DNA of 64,000 bases from Polyangiaceae bacterium (lineage in GTDB: Bacteria; Myxococcota_A; Polyangia; Polyangiales; Polyangiaceae). Position numbers and translations under genes: made by a program. This document shows positions 20,618 to 29,208 of this stretch, piece by piece. Position 1 is the stretch's first letter. Every line of letters begins with the position of its first letter. The notes below the pieces were generated by a model. It was given only the letters and a program-made list of their open reading frames with translations, did not search any database and was not told the origin of the DNA. The stretch lies in NCBI GenBank assembly GCA_025936115.1, contig JAICTZ010000033.1, positions 1-64,000 of the forward strand, read 5' to 3'.

Positions 20618-21316
20618 TCAGATCGTGGCGCGAGCCACGCGGAGCTCGGCGCCGGGATCCGACTCGAGATTCTTGCCGTGTGAGAGCACGACGCGTTTCA
20701 AGTCCGGAATCGCTGCCAGGCGTTCGACGTGCTCGCGCAGCGCAGGCCGATCGCTCACCGTGAGCCAGCGAATCGCCCGCGGCAGGCTCGGCTGGCCCGT
20801 CGGGGCGAGAATGAAGCCCATGGGGCCGCCGAACTTCGGCAAGTTGAAGACGATGTCGTTGACGACGAGCGTCGTTCCCTCCGTGTCGCGCAGCTCGATG
20901 TACCCCTCTTTTTGTTTGCAACCGTCGAAGTACGCAAACTTCACGGCGTCGTCTTGCGGCGCGTCTCGATAGTCGAGCTCGACCGGCACGGCCTGCGCGA
21001 CGCGCTTCTTCACGCCGGCGGGCGCGATGACCTTGGCCGCAGGGTAGCGGTCTTTCCAGATGCGCGCGTCTTGGCGGTGGTGGGCGCCGGGCACGACGAT
21101 GTAGGCCGGCGTCCCGAACGCCTCGAGCTCTTTCATCTCGGGCTCCGAGAGGGCGACGGCGTTGTGAACGACGAGCGAGCCGTCCCGCAAGCGCACGAGC
21201 GTCATCTTTCGCTTGGTCTTGCCGTCCGGCATCGTGCCTTCGACCCACCAGAGCTTTGGGCTCACCTTCTGCAGCGGCTCGTGGGGCAACACCGTCCAAG
21301 TCGTAAACCAGGCCAT
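20618..21316 (-). CDS. DUF4336-like metallo-hydrolase-fold protein
   Basis: A 232-residue protein resembling DUF4336, a branch of the metallo-beta-lactamase fold: it opens with the tryptophan-rich FTTWTVLPHEPLQ and has VVHNAVALSE, PGAHHRQDARIWKDRYPAAKVIAP, VVNDIVFN and VVLSHGKNL. The classical HxHxDH zinc motif is absent; HH in PGAHHRQD and the later H in LSHG may be what remains of the metal site. The start ATG has GGGAGGA upstream. It is divergent from the BKACE gene, 58 bp away, so the two may share control. Function unknown. Confidence 0.65.
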   Translation of the reverse strand: MAWFTTWTVLPHEPLQKVSPKLWWVEGTMPDGKTKRKMTLVRLRDGSLVVHNAVALSEPEMKELEAFGTPAYIVVPGAHHRQDARIWKDRYPAAKVIAPAGVKKRVAQAVPVELDYRDAPQDDAVKFAYFDGCKQKEGYIELRDTEGTTLVVNDIVFNLPKFGGPMGFILAPTGQPSLPRAIRWLTVSDRPALREHVERLAAIPDLKRVVLSHGKNLESDPGAELRVARATI

Positions 21317-21374
21317 TTCCGTTCCTCCCGCCGCACTTTACCCGTCGGCGCGCCACGTTTGTAATACTCGCGTC

Positions 21375-22214
21375 GTGAATGGGAAAGTAGTCATCAGCGT
21401 CGCCATCACCGGCTCGGTGCCCCAAAAGTCTCACAGCCCGGCCGTGCCGATCACGCCCGACGAGCAAATCGAGTCGGCCCACGCCGCGTTCGAGGCGGGC
21501 GCTGCGCTCGTCCACGTTCACGTACGCGACGAGCATGGCGCGCCGTCATCGGATCCGGAGCGCTTCCGCCGCGTGCAGGAAGGCGTCGTGCGTCATTGCC
21601 CGGGCATGATCGTGCAGTTTTCGACCGGGGGGCGCGGACGTGGGCTCGCGGAGCGCGGGGCGATGCTCTTTCTCAAGCCGGACATGGCGTCGCTCGCGAC
21701 GGGCTCGGTGAATTTTCCGACGTCCGTCTACGAAAACCCGCCCGACTTCGTCGAAGAGCTCGCGCGCGCGATGCTCGGCTTCGAGATCAAGCCGGAGGTC
21801 GAGGTGTTCGACGCCGCCATGCTCTACAACGCCACCGAGCTCGTCAAAGCGGGCCTCTTGCGCGCGCCGCTGCACGTTCAGTTCGTGCTCGGGCTCAAGA
21901 ATGCGCTCCCCGCGCGGCGCGAGCTCCTCGAATTTCTCGCGCGCGAGCTCGACGCGTTACTGCCAGGCTCGACGTGGACCGCAGCCGGCATTGGACGCCA
22001 TCAACTCACGGTCAACCGCTGGTCGCTCGAACTCGGCGGCCACGCGCGCACGGGGCTCGAAGACAACCTCCGCTTCGACGAAACACGCCTCGCGACGAGC
22101 AACGCCGAGCTCGTCGCGCGCGTCGCAACACTCGCGGTGGAGTACGGCCGCGCGCCTGCAACGGCTGACGAAGCACGGCAACTGCTGGGCCTCGGGCAGG
22201 CTTCGCACGTTTAG
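21375..22214 (+). CDS. Beta-keto acid cleavage enzyme (BKACE, DUF849 family)
   Basis: A 279-residue TIM-barrel protein. BKACE enzymes join a beta-keto acid with acetyl-CoA to give acetoacetate and a CoA ester. The family opening is seen (VVISVAITGSVP, then PITPDEQIESAHAAFEAGA), with the zinc-binding His pair in VHVHVRD (H47, H49) and later FDAAMLYN, VLGLKNALP and VRVATLA. The start used is a GTG at 21375, since the family begins at this point and the open frame upstream overlaps the divergent gene. It precedes the three-domain aromatic-catabolism fusion by 271 bp. The specific keto acid is unknown. Confidence 0.85.
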   Translation: MNGKVVISVAITGSVPQKSHSPAVPITPDEQIESAHAAFEAGAALVHVHVRDEHGAPSSDPERFRRVQEGVVRHCPGMIVQFSTGGRGRGLAERGAMLFLKPDMASLATGSVNFPTSVYENPPDFVEELARAMLGFEIKPEVEVFDAAMLYNATELVKAGLLRAPLHVQFVLGLKNALPARRELLEFLARELDALLPGSTWTAAGIGRHQLTVNRWSLELGGHARTGLEDNLRFDETRLATSNAELVARVATLAVEYGRAPATADEARQLLGLGQASHV

Positions 22215-22285
22215 AGCGACGAAAGGTTCGGGGGGGCTGTCGCACACGCGCGGCAACGGTTCCCCCACCCACGCCCGCTCGGGCC

Positions 22286-22344
22286 GTTTCATTCTGGCAT
22301 CGGACCAAGAGAAGGTTACGAAAAGACCAATGACAGAATGAAAC
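22286..22344. promoter_or_regulatory. 11-bp inverted repeat between BKACE and the fusion gene
   Basis: Perfect arms GTTTCATTCTG (22286-22296) and CAGAATGAAAC (22334-22344) are 37 bp apart, in AT-richer DNA than the surroundings. The position, 142-200 bp upstream of the fusion start, suits an operator pair; as RNA it could also close a long stem. The rest of the 271-bp gap shows nothing recognisable. Confidence 0.45.
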
Positions 22345-22485
22345 TACCAATTCGGCGAGTCGACCCACCACCCTCTCCTCCTCCTCCGAACGCGCCGGAC
22401 ACCGCTGTAGCTACGTCGACGCGAACGGAAGGCATTGCTCGGAGACGCCCGGACTGCTTGCGCCGGCGTCGATTCGGAGCAATCG

Positions 22486-25458
22486 ATGCACTACCCTAGG
22501 CGCGCCATGGACGACGCCGCGCCACGCGAACACACGCTCGACGAGTTGCCCGGACTCATCCGCGACGCGGGCTTCGAGAAGGTACTGCTCGTCACGGGAC
22601 CGAGCGCTCGGCACCTCGAGCTAGTGCGGCGGCTCCTCGCGCCCATCGAGGTCGAGCTCTTCGCGGGCGCGCGCCGGCACGTGCCGGAAGACGTGGTCGC
22701 CGAGGCAGCGCGCGTGCTCGACGCGAGCGGCGCGCGCGCGATCGTCGCGCTCGGCGGCGGTTCGGCGATCGGGCTCGGCAAGGCGCTCGTCGCGACGCGT
22801 GGGCTCCCGTTCATTGCGCTGCCGACGACGTACGCGGGCTCGGAGCGCACGAGCCTGTTCGGGACGACCAAAGACGGCAAAAAGACGACCGGGCGCGACC
22901 CCAAGGTTCGGCCGCTCCACGTCGTTTACGACGCGCGACTCACCGCCGACATGCCGAAGTCGCTCACCGTGACGAGCCTCATGAATGCGCTGGCGCATCC
23001 GCTCGGTGCGCTCGCGGCTAACACCCTCACCGGTGAGACGCGCGAGCGTGCGCTGCGGGCCGTCACGCTCGTCTTCGGCGCGCTTTCTCTGTTGCTCGAA
23101 AGCCCCCATGACGACAGGGGGCGCGCGCAGGCGCAACGCGGCGCGGCGCTCGCCGCCGACGTGCTCGAAGGCGCGAAGCTCGGGACGCACCACGCGCTCG
23201 CGCATCGCCTCGGCGGCGCGTGCGATCTGGAGCACGGCGCGCTGCACAGCGTGCTGCTGCCGCATTCGGTGCACCGCATGCGCAGCGAAGCCCCCGAGCT
23301 CGTGATCGGTATCGAAGCGGAGCTCCACGTGCTCGACTTCGAGGCGCTGCTGTTCGACCTGCTCGTGCGCGCCGGACTACCGACGTCGCTCAAGGCGCTC
23401 GGCATGTCGCTCGCCGCCCTCGAGCAGGTGTCGGAGGCGACCGCCGCACCCGACCGAGCGCTCTTGCGCGCGGCGTTCCACGGGCGCCGGCCGTCACGCG
23501 CGTTCAGGCTCGAGGACTTCGGGCTGCCCGAGCTCGTCGCGCTCACGGGGCCGCCGCTCAGGGACGCGCGCCGCGTCGTCGTGGCGCTGCACGGCCGAGG
23601 AGCGACGGCGGAGTCCGTGATCCGGCGCGTGCTCGAGATTGCCGGCAGCGATCCGGAGCTTGCCGTCGTGGCGCCGCAGGCGACCGAGCTCGCTTGGTAC
23701 GGCGCCAAATACACGGCGCCTCGCAGGGAAATCGGCCCGGCGCTCACGAGTGCTCTGGAACAAGCGGGGAGAGTGCTCGAGCGCGTCCTCGCCGAGCGTG
23801 CGCCCGAACGCGTGTGCCTCTTCGGCTTCTCGCAAGGCGCCTGTCTCGCGCTCGAGCTCTTCGCACGCGACGGCCGCGAGCTCTCGGCGCTCGTCGCGCT
23901 CTCGGGTGCGTTCATCGGCCCACCCGAAGAACAACCAGCACTAACGAGCGGCAAACCGGGCACGCGCATCCTGCTCGGCGGCGCTCTCGGCGATCCGTAC
24001 CTGACGGCGGGCACCGTCGAGGCCACGGCGCGCGTGTTCACCGACGCCGGCTACCGCGTGACGCTCGAAATGGCGCCGGGCACGACGCACACGTTCCATG
24101 GGCGGCAGCGCATCCGCGCGCGCGAGCTCGTGACGGGGCGCCTCACGCCGCCGGCCCTCACGGGCTTCGGCAACGTGCACGCGAGTGAAGCACTGCCGGG
24201 CGCGCTGCCAGAGGCGCAAAACACCCCGCGCATCGGCGCTTACGGCTTGTACTCAGAGCTCGTGAGCGGCACGCCGTTCACGGCGACGCGCGTCGAGAAC
24301 AGCCGCACGTGGCTTTACCGCGTGCGGCCCGCGGCGCAGCAGGGCGAGCTCACGCCGCTCGCGCACGCGACGTTCACGAGCGACTTCGAGCAGTGGCCGT
24401 CGGTCGCCAATCTGACGGCTTTCGCGCCCTTGCCGCTGCCGAGCGCGCCAACCGACTTCGTGGACGGCCTCTTCACGCTCGGCGGCGCCGGCTCCGCACG
24501 GTTGCGGCGCGGCTACGCCGTGCACCTCTACGCCGCCAACCGCAACATGGAGGATCGCGCGTTTTACGACGCCGACGGCGAGCTGTTGATCCTTCCCGAG
24601 CTCGGCGCGCTGACGCTCGTCACGGAGCTCGGCGTGCTCGACGTGAAGCCCGGCGAGCTCGCGCTCGTTCCGCGCGGCCTGCGTTTCACGGTGCTGCTCC
24701 ACGGAGCCGAGGCGCGTGGCTACGTCGCCGAGGTATTCGGACGTCGCTTCAGCTTGCCCGAACGCGGTCCGCTCGGCTCCAACGGACTCGCCGACGCCCG
24801 CCACTTTCGTGCGCCCGTGGCCTGGCCCGAAGATCGGCTCGCCCCCGGCTACCGCGTCACGGCGAAGCTCGGAGACGCGCTCTACCAAGCCACGCAAGAC
24901 TACTCGCCGTACGACGTCTTCGCCTGGCACGGCAACCACTGCCCCTACGTCTACGAGCTCTCGCGCTTCACACCCGCCGGTTATACACGCGTCGATCACC
25001 CCGATCCGTCGATTCACACCGTGGTGAGCGCGCCGATGGACGAGCAGGGCTCCCACTCGCTCGATCTCGTGGTCTTCCCGCCGCGTTGGGACGCCACGGA
25101 GCACACCTTCCGACTGCCCTACTTTCACCGCAACGCGACGACCGAGATCAACGGCATCGTGCGCGAGGAAGCGAGTGACGACGCCATGTTCGTGCCGGGC
25201 ATGCTGTTCGTCACGCCGAGCATGACGCCGCATGCGCCGAGGGCCGCCGGCGTCGAACGCCACCTCGCCGAGTCGGCCGCCAGGGCCGATCGCCCGCACC
25301 GCTACTCCGATCACGCGCTCTGGTTCCAATTCGAGACGGCGCTTCCCCTCTCGCTCACGCCGTGGGCGCTCGCCGCTTCACACCGGCACACGGACTGGCA
25401 CGCGCGCTGGGGCGTCTACCGAAGTCGTTTCACGGCCGCTCATCCCGAGGGTGAGTAA
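22486..25458 (+). CDS. Maleylacetate reductase / alpha-beta hydrolase / homogentisate 1,2-dioxygenase fusion
   Basis: A 990-residue, uninterrupted three-domain enzyme. Residues ~15-345 are an iron-alcohol-dehydrogenase fold closest to maleylacetate reductase: GGGSAIG (90-96, NAD(P) loop), PTTYAGSE (113-120), TTGRDPKV, VTSLMNALAHP, LGGACDLEHG. Residues ~350-560 are a carboxylesterase/phospholipase-like hydrolase with nucleophile GFSQG (S449), D503 in LGDPY, and H535 in GTTHTFHG. Residues ~563-990 are a full homogentisate dioxygenase: it opens GFGNVHASEALPGALPEAQN, has the catalytic-His equivalent H838 in VDHPDPS and iron ligands H881, E887 and H916 matching human H335, E341 and H371. The ATG at 22486 has GGAG upstream; 22435 is an alternative. 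Predicted to open an aromatic ring, then reduce and/or hydrolyse the product. Each domain call is strong; the combined reaction is inferred. Confidence 0.9.
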   Translation: MHYPRRAMDDAAPREHTLDELPGLIRDAGFEKVLLVTGPSARHLELVRRLLAPIEVELFAGARRHVPEDVVAEAARVLDASGARAIVALGGGSAIGLGKALVATRGLPFIALPTTYAGSERTSLFGTTKDGKKTTGRDPKVRPLHVVYDARLTADMPKSLTVTSLMNALAHPLGALAANTLTGETRERALRAVTLVFGALSLLLESPHDDRGRAQAQRGAALAADVLEGAKLGTHHALAHRLGGACDLEHGALHSVLLPHSVHRMRSEAPELVIGIEAELHVLDFEALLFDLLVRAGLPTSLKALGMSLAALEQVSEATAAPDRALLRAAFHGRRPSRAFRLEDFGLPELVALTGPPLRDARRVVVALHGRGATAESVIRRVLEIAGSDPELAVVAPQATELAWYGAKYTAPRREIGPALTSALEQAGRVLERVLAERAPERVCLFGFSQGACLALELFARDGRELSALVALSGAFIGPPEEQPALTSGKPGTRILLGGALGDPYLTAGTVEATARVFTDAGYRVTLEMAPGTTHTFHGRQRIRARELVTGRLTPPALTGFGNVHASEALPGALPEAQNTPRIGAYGLYSELVSGTPFTATRVENSRTWLYRVRPAAQQGELTPLAHATFTSDFEQWPSVANLTAFAPLPLPSAPTDFVDGLFTLGGAGSARLRRGYAVHLYAANRNMEDRAFYDADGELLILPELGALTLVTELGVLDVKPGELALVPRGLRFTVLLHGAEARGYVAEVFGRRFSLPERGPLGSNGLADARHFRAPVAWPEDRLAPGYRVTAKLGDALYQATQDYSPYDVFAWHGNHCPYVYELSRFTPAGYTRVDHPDPSIHTVVSAPMDEQGSHSLDLVVFPPRWDATEHTFRLPYFHRNATTEINGIVREEASDDAMFVPGMLFVTPSMTPHAPRAAGVERHLAESAARADRPHRYSDHALWFQFETALPLSLTPWALAASHRHTDWHARWGVYRSRFTAAHPEGE

Positions 25459-25522
25459 GTCTGACGCGATCCGCGCACGCCTCACCCTCCGGCGCTTGAC
25501 AGCCGCACGGCGCACGCCGGAA

Positions 25523-26941
25523 ATGAGTGCGATGAACGGTCGTTTCTTCACGGTGGCGGGCCTCGGTCTCGCGTCGTTCGGGAGTCTCTACGCTTGCGGC
25601 TCCGACGACGACGCGAGCCGCGGCCCCGGCGGGAGCGGCGCCCACGCTGGGACGAGCGCAATCGCTGGTGGCGGCGCCGGCGCGCGCGGCGGCATGAGCA
25701 CGGGTGGCAGTGCCGCGAACCAGGGCGGCACCGCGGGCGAAAGCAGGAGCGAGGGCGGCATGAATGAACCCGGCGGCGCCGCGCCGACTCACGGCGGTCG
25801 GAGCGCGACGGGCGGAGGCACGCAGGGTGGCAAGGGCGGGACCGGCGGGACGAAGAGCAGCGCGGGAGGCACCCCGACGCTCGGCGAAGGCGGCGCCAGC
25901 GCGGGCGCGTCCGCGAGCGGCGCCGCAGGCTCGGCGGGCGAGACCGAAACGGGCGGGGCCGCCGGCGAGAGCGGCCAGGGAGCATGCGTCGACGAGTTGA
26001 ACCTGCCGCTCGTCGATATGCCGCCCGCGACGCTGGATCAAACCGGACTCTACACGTCACCGAGCTCGGCACCCGACGACATCGCTCCCTACGTCTACGA
26101 ATTCACGCCGCGCTACCCGCTCTGGTCCGACGGCGCCGTGAAGCGCCGCTTCATGTACCTGCCCAAGTGCACGCGCATCGACACGAGCGACATGAATCAC
26201 TGGAAGTTTCCCGTCGGCACGCGCTTCTGGAAGGAGTTCACCTTCGCAGTGAACGCGACCAGCGTGCGCGTCGAAACGCGCTTCATTCACCGCTACGGCC
26301 CCGGCGACAACGACTGGCTCTTCATCGCGTATCAGTGGGATCCGAACGTCGCCTCACCCACGGCCGGCAACACCGCCCCCGTGCCTGACGGCGTCGAGAA
26401 CGCCAACGGGATTTTCCATGACATCCCGACTCACGGCCAGTGCGTCTTCTGTCACGGGAACCTGCCGGAACGCATTCTCGGCTTCAGCGCGTTCGAGCTC
26501 ACGGATAACCCTGGCAACGTCACGATGGCCGCCTTGAGCCATGAGCACCTGCTCACGGTCTCGGCACCGAACGGCTTCAGCCCTCCGGGCACCAGCGTCC
26601 AGCAGGACGGCCTCGGCTATCTCCACACCAATTGCGGCGGTTGCCACAACGCTTTCCTGAACGTGACGCCCGACCCGTCCCCCTCCCCACGCATGCGCTT
26701 GCTCGTCGAACAGACCACGGTCCAAACGACCGATACGTACACGACGCTTTGCAACGTCCCCACCTACAACCCCGATTTCCAGGGGATCAGTCGTGTGGTT
26801 CCGGGCGACGCCGCCCACAGTGAAATCATGACCCGCATGGCGCAGCGGGGCGCATCACAGATGCCGCCGCTCGCGACCGAGCTCGTGGACGACGACGGCA
26901 TCGCCAAGGTCGCCGCCTTCATCGATTCACTCACGCCGTAA
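25523..26941 (+). CDS. Di-haem c-type cytochrome lipoprotein
   Basis: A 472-residue exported protein. A signal peptide ends in the lipobox LYACGS, followed by ~130 residues of Gly/Ala/Ser-rich spacer. The globular part opens with TLDQTGLY and has PRYPLWSDGAVKRRFMYLP and FPVGTRFWKEF. Two haem c motifs of the CxxCH form are present: CVFCH in HGQCVFCHGN and CGGCH in TNCGGCHNAF. The C-terminal RMAQRGASQMPPLATELVDDDGIAKVAAFID is typical of cytochrome-type ends with a distal Met. It would carry electrons at the cell envelope. It follows the fusion gene by 64 bp on the same strand, so cotranscription is possible. No partner oxidase or reductase is nearby. Confidence 0.85.
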   Translation: MSAMNGRFFTVAGLGLASFGSLYACGSDDDASRGPGGSGAHAGTSAIAGGGAGARGGMSTGGSAANQGGTAGESRSEGGMNEPGGAAPTHGGRSATGGGTQGGKGGTGGTKSSAGGTPTLGEGGASAGASASGAAGSAGETETGGAAGESGQGACVDELNLPLVDMPPATLDQTGLYTSPSSAPDDIAPYVYEFTPRYPLWSDGAVKRRFMYLPKCTRIDTSDMNHWKFPVGTRFWKEFTFAVNATSVRVETRFIHRYGPGDNDWLFIAYQWDPNVASPTAGNTAPVPDGVENANGIFHDIPTHGQCVFCHGNLPERILGFSAFELTDNPGNVTMAALSHEHLLTVSAPNGFSPPGTSVQQDGLGYLHTNCGGCHNAFLNVTPDPSPSPRMRLLVEQTTVQTTDTYTTLCNVPTYNPDFQGISRVVPGDAAHSEIMTRMAQRGASQMPPLATELVDDDGIAKVAAFIDSLTP

Positions 26942-27102
26942 CCTGGCCGAAACAAAGGGCCCCCGAACCCCACCTCGCTAAAACTACTATGGAGCTCGGT
27001 CCCCGGACGAGATAGAGCCTTTGTACGCGATCGAGGGCACTTGGACGGGCACAGCAGGAGAGGACGTGGGCCGGGAGTGGCGGGGAATTCGACGGAAATG
27101 CT

Positions 27103-27600
27103 CTAAATCGACTCGCGACGGGCAAGCTTCTCGGCTTGCCAGCGCTCGAGCCGCTCGCGTGCGCCGTTCTTTTCGGGATCGACCGCCGCGTCGTGGTGCG
27201 GACGCTTGGCGGTGAGCTCGATGATGTAGCCGTTCGGGTCTTGGAAATAGATGGACTGGATGAAGTCGTGGTCCGAGATGCCGCGCGAGGGGATGCCCGC
27301 CTGTTTCCCCTTTTCGAGCATGGGAGCAAGCTTTTCGGGCTCGATCTCGAGCGCGACGTGCAGGTCGTAGTCGTGCTGCACTTTGAACTCGAAGGGCATG
27401 TCGGGCGCCTCGAAGAACGCGAGAAATGACCCGTCGTCGAGGCGGTAGAACGTGTGCAGCGTCTCCGTGACGCGGCCGGTCTTGCTTTCGGCGATGCGCA
27501 GGGTCGCGGAGAGCGGCAAGCCGAGGAACCCCTCGTAAAACGCGCGCGTCTCTTCAGAGTCACGACAGCGGTAAGCGTTGTGGTGCAGTCCCTTGATCAT
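27103..27600 (-). CDS. VOC-family (glyoxalase/dioxygenase-fold) protein
   Basis: A 165-residue protein with one vicinal-oxygen-chelate unit pair. Likely metal ligands are H in GLHHNAY at the N-terminus, H in YDLHVALE, and E in GYIIELTA. Such proteins isomerise, open or chelate small substrates with a divalent metal. It is too short to be a full extradiol or hydroxyphenylpyruvate dioxygenase. The start taken is the Met seven codons into the open frame, where the fold begins. It is the last gene of a reverse-strand set with a GST, a citrate-lyase-like gene and an acyl-CoA ligase. Substrate unknown. The gap 26942-27102 between convergent genes has only a weak ACAAAGG/CCTTTGT repeat. Confidence 0.8.
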   Translation of the reverse strand: MIKGLHHNAYRCRDSEETRAFYEGFLGLPLSATLRIAESKTGRVTETLHTFYRLDDGSFLAFFEAPDMPFEFKVQHDYDLHVALEIEPEKLAPMLEKGKQAGIPSRGISDHDFIQSIYFQDPNGYIIELTAKRPHHDAAVDPEKNGARERLERWQAEKLARRESI

Positions 27601-27684
27601 CCGAAACTCGCGACAAAGCATAGTGCCGGCTGCCTCGAGCCGCCAGAGCCCGAGACGCCGGCACGTTGCGCGCCGATTGCCCCG

Positions 27685-28356
27685 TCAGACCGTGACGAAG
27701 GGCGCGTCTTTGACGGCGTTGGCGAAGGAGTAGAGCTGCTCGTTGATGCGCGCCCAGCTCTCGAGCTTTTTCATGTTGCCGATCCAGCGCTGCACGCTCG
27801 GATAAGGCGAAAAATCGACGCGCAAGATCTCGCCGAGCGTGACGAGACAGACGCCGAAGTAGTCGGCGATCGTGAGCTGCGAGCCGCACACGTAGTTGTT
27901 CTTTCCGATCCAGTGCTTGTCGAGCACCGTGAGCCAGCCGCGCGAGCGCTCCGTGCCCCAGGCGATCGTCGCCGATTGCACGTCGTCGTCGGGCCGCTTG
28001 TGGTTCGGGAAGATCTGCGGGTAGGCCATGTTGTAGGCGTAGTCACGGTAGAAGTTCGTGTTGAACCAATCCATGATTTCGTTCACCTTCGCCCGCTGCT
28101 TGAGCTCCTTCGGGTAGCTCGGCGAGTCGATCTTGTCGGCGAGGTACTTGAGGATCGCCGAGCTCTCCGTGAGCCGAAGATCGCCGTCCTCGAGCACGGG
28201 GACGAGCTTGTTCGGGTTGATTGCCGCGAAGGGTTCCTTGTGGTGTTCGCCCGTCATGAGGTCTACGACCTGCTCCTCACAAGGGATCTTGTTTTCGGCA
28301 ATGAAGAGTCGGACCGGACGGCTCGTCATCGAGACCGGGTGCATGTAGAGTTTCAT
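27685..28356 (-). CDS. Glutathione S-transferase, theta-like
   Basis: A 223-residue GST. The N-terminal thioredoxin-like domain has MTSRPVRLFIAENKIP, NKLVPVLEDGDLRLTESSAILKYLA (the cis-Pro and ES glutathione contacts) and the C-terminal helical domain has LTIADYFGVCLV. The start is the ATG at 28356 with GGAGG upstream. It lacks the SSC...RVRIAL motif of zeta-class maleylacetoacetate isomerase, so despite lying near a homogentisate dioxygenase domain it is not an obvious MaiA; theta-class GSTs act on alkyl halides or related electrophiles. Gap to the upstream lyase gene is 57 bp. Confidence 0.88.
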   Translation of the reverse strand: MKLYMHPVSMTSRPVRLFIAENKIPCEEQVVDLMTGEHHKEPFAAINPNKLVPVLEDGDLRLTESSAILKYLADKIDSPSYPKELKQRAKVNEIMDWFNTNFYRDYAYNMAYPQIFPNHKRPDDDVQSATIAWGTERSRGWLTVLDKHWIGKNNYVCGSQLTIADYFGVCLVTLGEILRVDFSPYPSVQRWIGNMKKLESWARINEQLYSFANAVKDAPFVTV

Positions 28357-28413
28357 GGTTCCTCCGCTGACCTTGTTCCCAAAAGGGGAGCGGCAGCTTA
28401 ACACGAAGCTTGG

Positions 28414-29208
28414 TCAGCCAGCGCCGTCGTCCCCGCCCGGCAGCACGCCGTCGTAAGGGACGGCCCGTTCGCTCGCTTCCCAAATCGCGCGCATGGCCGG
28501 TTTCTGCTGCTCTTCGTGCACGTGGCCCACGAGGCCCGCTGCGCGCGCGATCAGCGAGAAGCCGCGCAAAATCTCGCGCGGCACGCCGGCGTCGCCGAGC
28601 AGGGCGGCGATCGCGCCCGTGACGTTCAGCGTGATGTGCTTGCCGTAAGCGGCGTCCACGGCGGCCGAAAGCGTGAGCGCTGCCTGCATGTGGGCGCCCG
28701 CCAGGCCGTGCTCGCGCGCGAGCGCGAAGAGTACGGGCGTGCGCGGATCGTCGGGCTTGTGGAAGGGATGACCGAAGCCCGGTAGCGCACGCTTCTCCTG
28801 CTTGTGGGCGAGCACGATGCGTTGCGCCTCCGCCTCGCCGTCGTCACCGGCCGCGAGCACGCGCTCGAAGAGCGCCCCTGCGCCCTCCGTCGTGCCGACG
28901 AAGCGGCTGCCGACCGCGAGTAGCCCCGCAGCGACCGCCGCCTGCATCGCCTCCTCCGCGCTCGAGTACACGAGCCGCGTCGCGAGCGCGCTCGGCGTGA
29001 GGCCGTGCTCCATCAACGTCACGAGGCAGGCGTCGACCACCGCCGTCTGCGCGGGCGTCGGCCGCCTGCCGAGCACCTGGAAGTAGATCATCTCGGTGAA
29101 GGTGAGCTTGCCGATGAGCTCGCGGCAGAGACTCTTGTCGCGAACGAATACGTCCGCCGGTGTGGAGGTCGCGATGCTCGTGGTTTGCGTTTCCGGCAGA
29201 GCGCTCAT
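28414..29208 (-). CDS. Citrate synthase-fold protein, citryl-CoA lyase-like
   Basis: A 264-residue protein of the short citrate-synthase-like group, against 370-430 residues for true citrate synthase. Seen are LTFTEMIYFQVLGRRPTPAQ, LMEHGLTPSALATRL, the catalytic-His region PGFGHPFHKPDDPRTPVL and LGDAGVPREILRGFSLIARAAGLVGHVHEE. Members are annotated as citryl-CoA lyase and could split or form a CoA-linked hydroxy acid. Its start overlaps the stop of the acyl-CoA ligase gene by four bases (ATGA), so the pair is translationally coupled: ligase makes a CoA ester, this enzyme acts on it. Substrate is not known. Confidence 0.8.
   Translation of the reverse strand: MSALPETQTTSIATSTPADVFVRDKSLCRELIGKLTFTEMIYFQVLGRRPTPAQTAVVDACLVTLMEHGLTPSALATRLVYSSAEEAMQAAVAAGLLAVGSRFVGTTEGAGALFERVLAAGDDGEAEAQRIVLAHKQEKRALPGFGHPFHKPDDPRTPVLFALAREHGLAGAHMQAALTLSAAVDAAYGKHITLNVTGAIAALLGDAGVPREILRGFSLIARAAGLVGHVHEEQQKPAMRAIWEASERAVPYDGVLPGGDDGAG

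Noticed and set aside
22486..25458. Fusion as a frameshift or assembly artefact joining separate genes
   Set aside because: All three domains are in one frame with linkers and intact active sites, and there are no stops or overlapping start sites at the joints.
25496..25522. TTGACA as -35 box for the cytochrome lipoprotein gene
   Set aside because: It is only about 25 bases before the start codon, too close for a -10 box and transcript start.
27103..27600. VOC protein as hydroxyphenylpyruvate dioxygenase, the enzyme that makes homogentisate
   Set aside because: At 165 residues it is less than half the length of that enzyme and lacks its C-terminal motifs.
27685..28356. GST as maleylacetoacetate isomerase for the homogentisate route
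   Set aside because: It lacks the zeta-class SSCxxRVRIAL active-site motif and reads as theta-like, so the link to the fusion enzyme is only by position.
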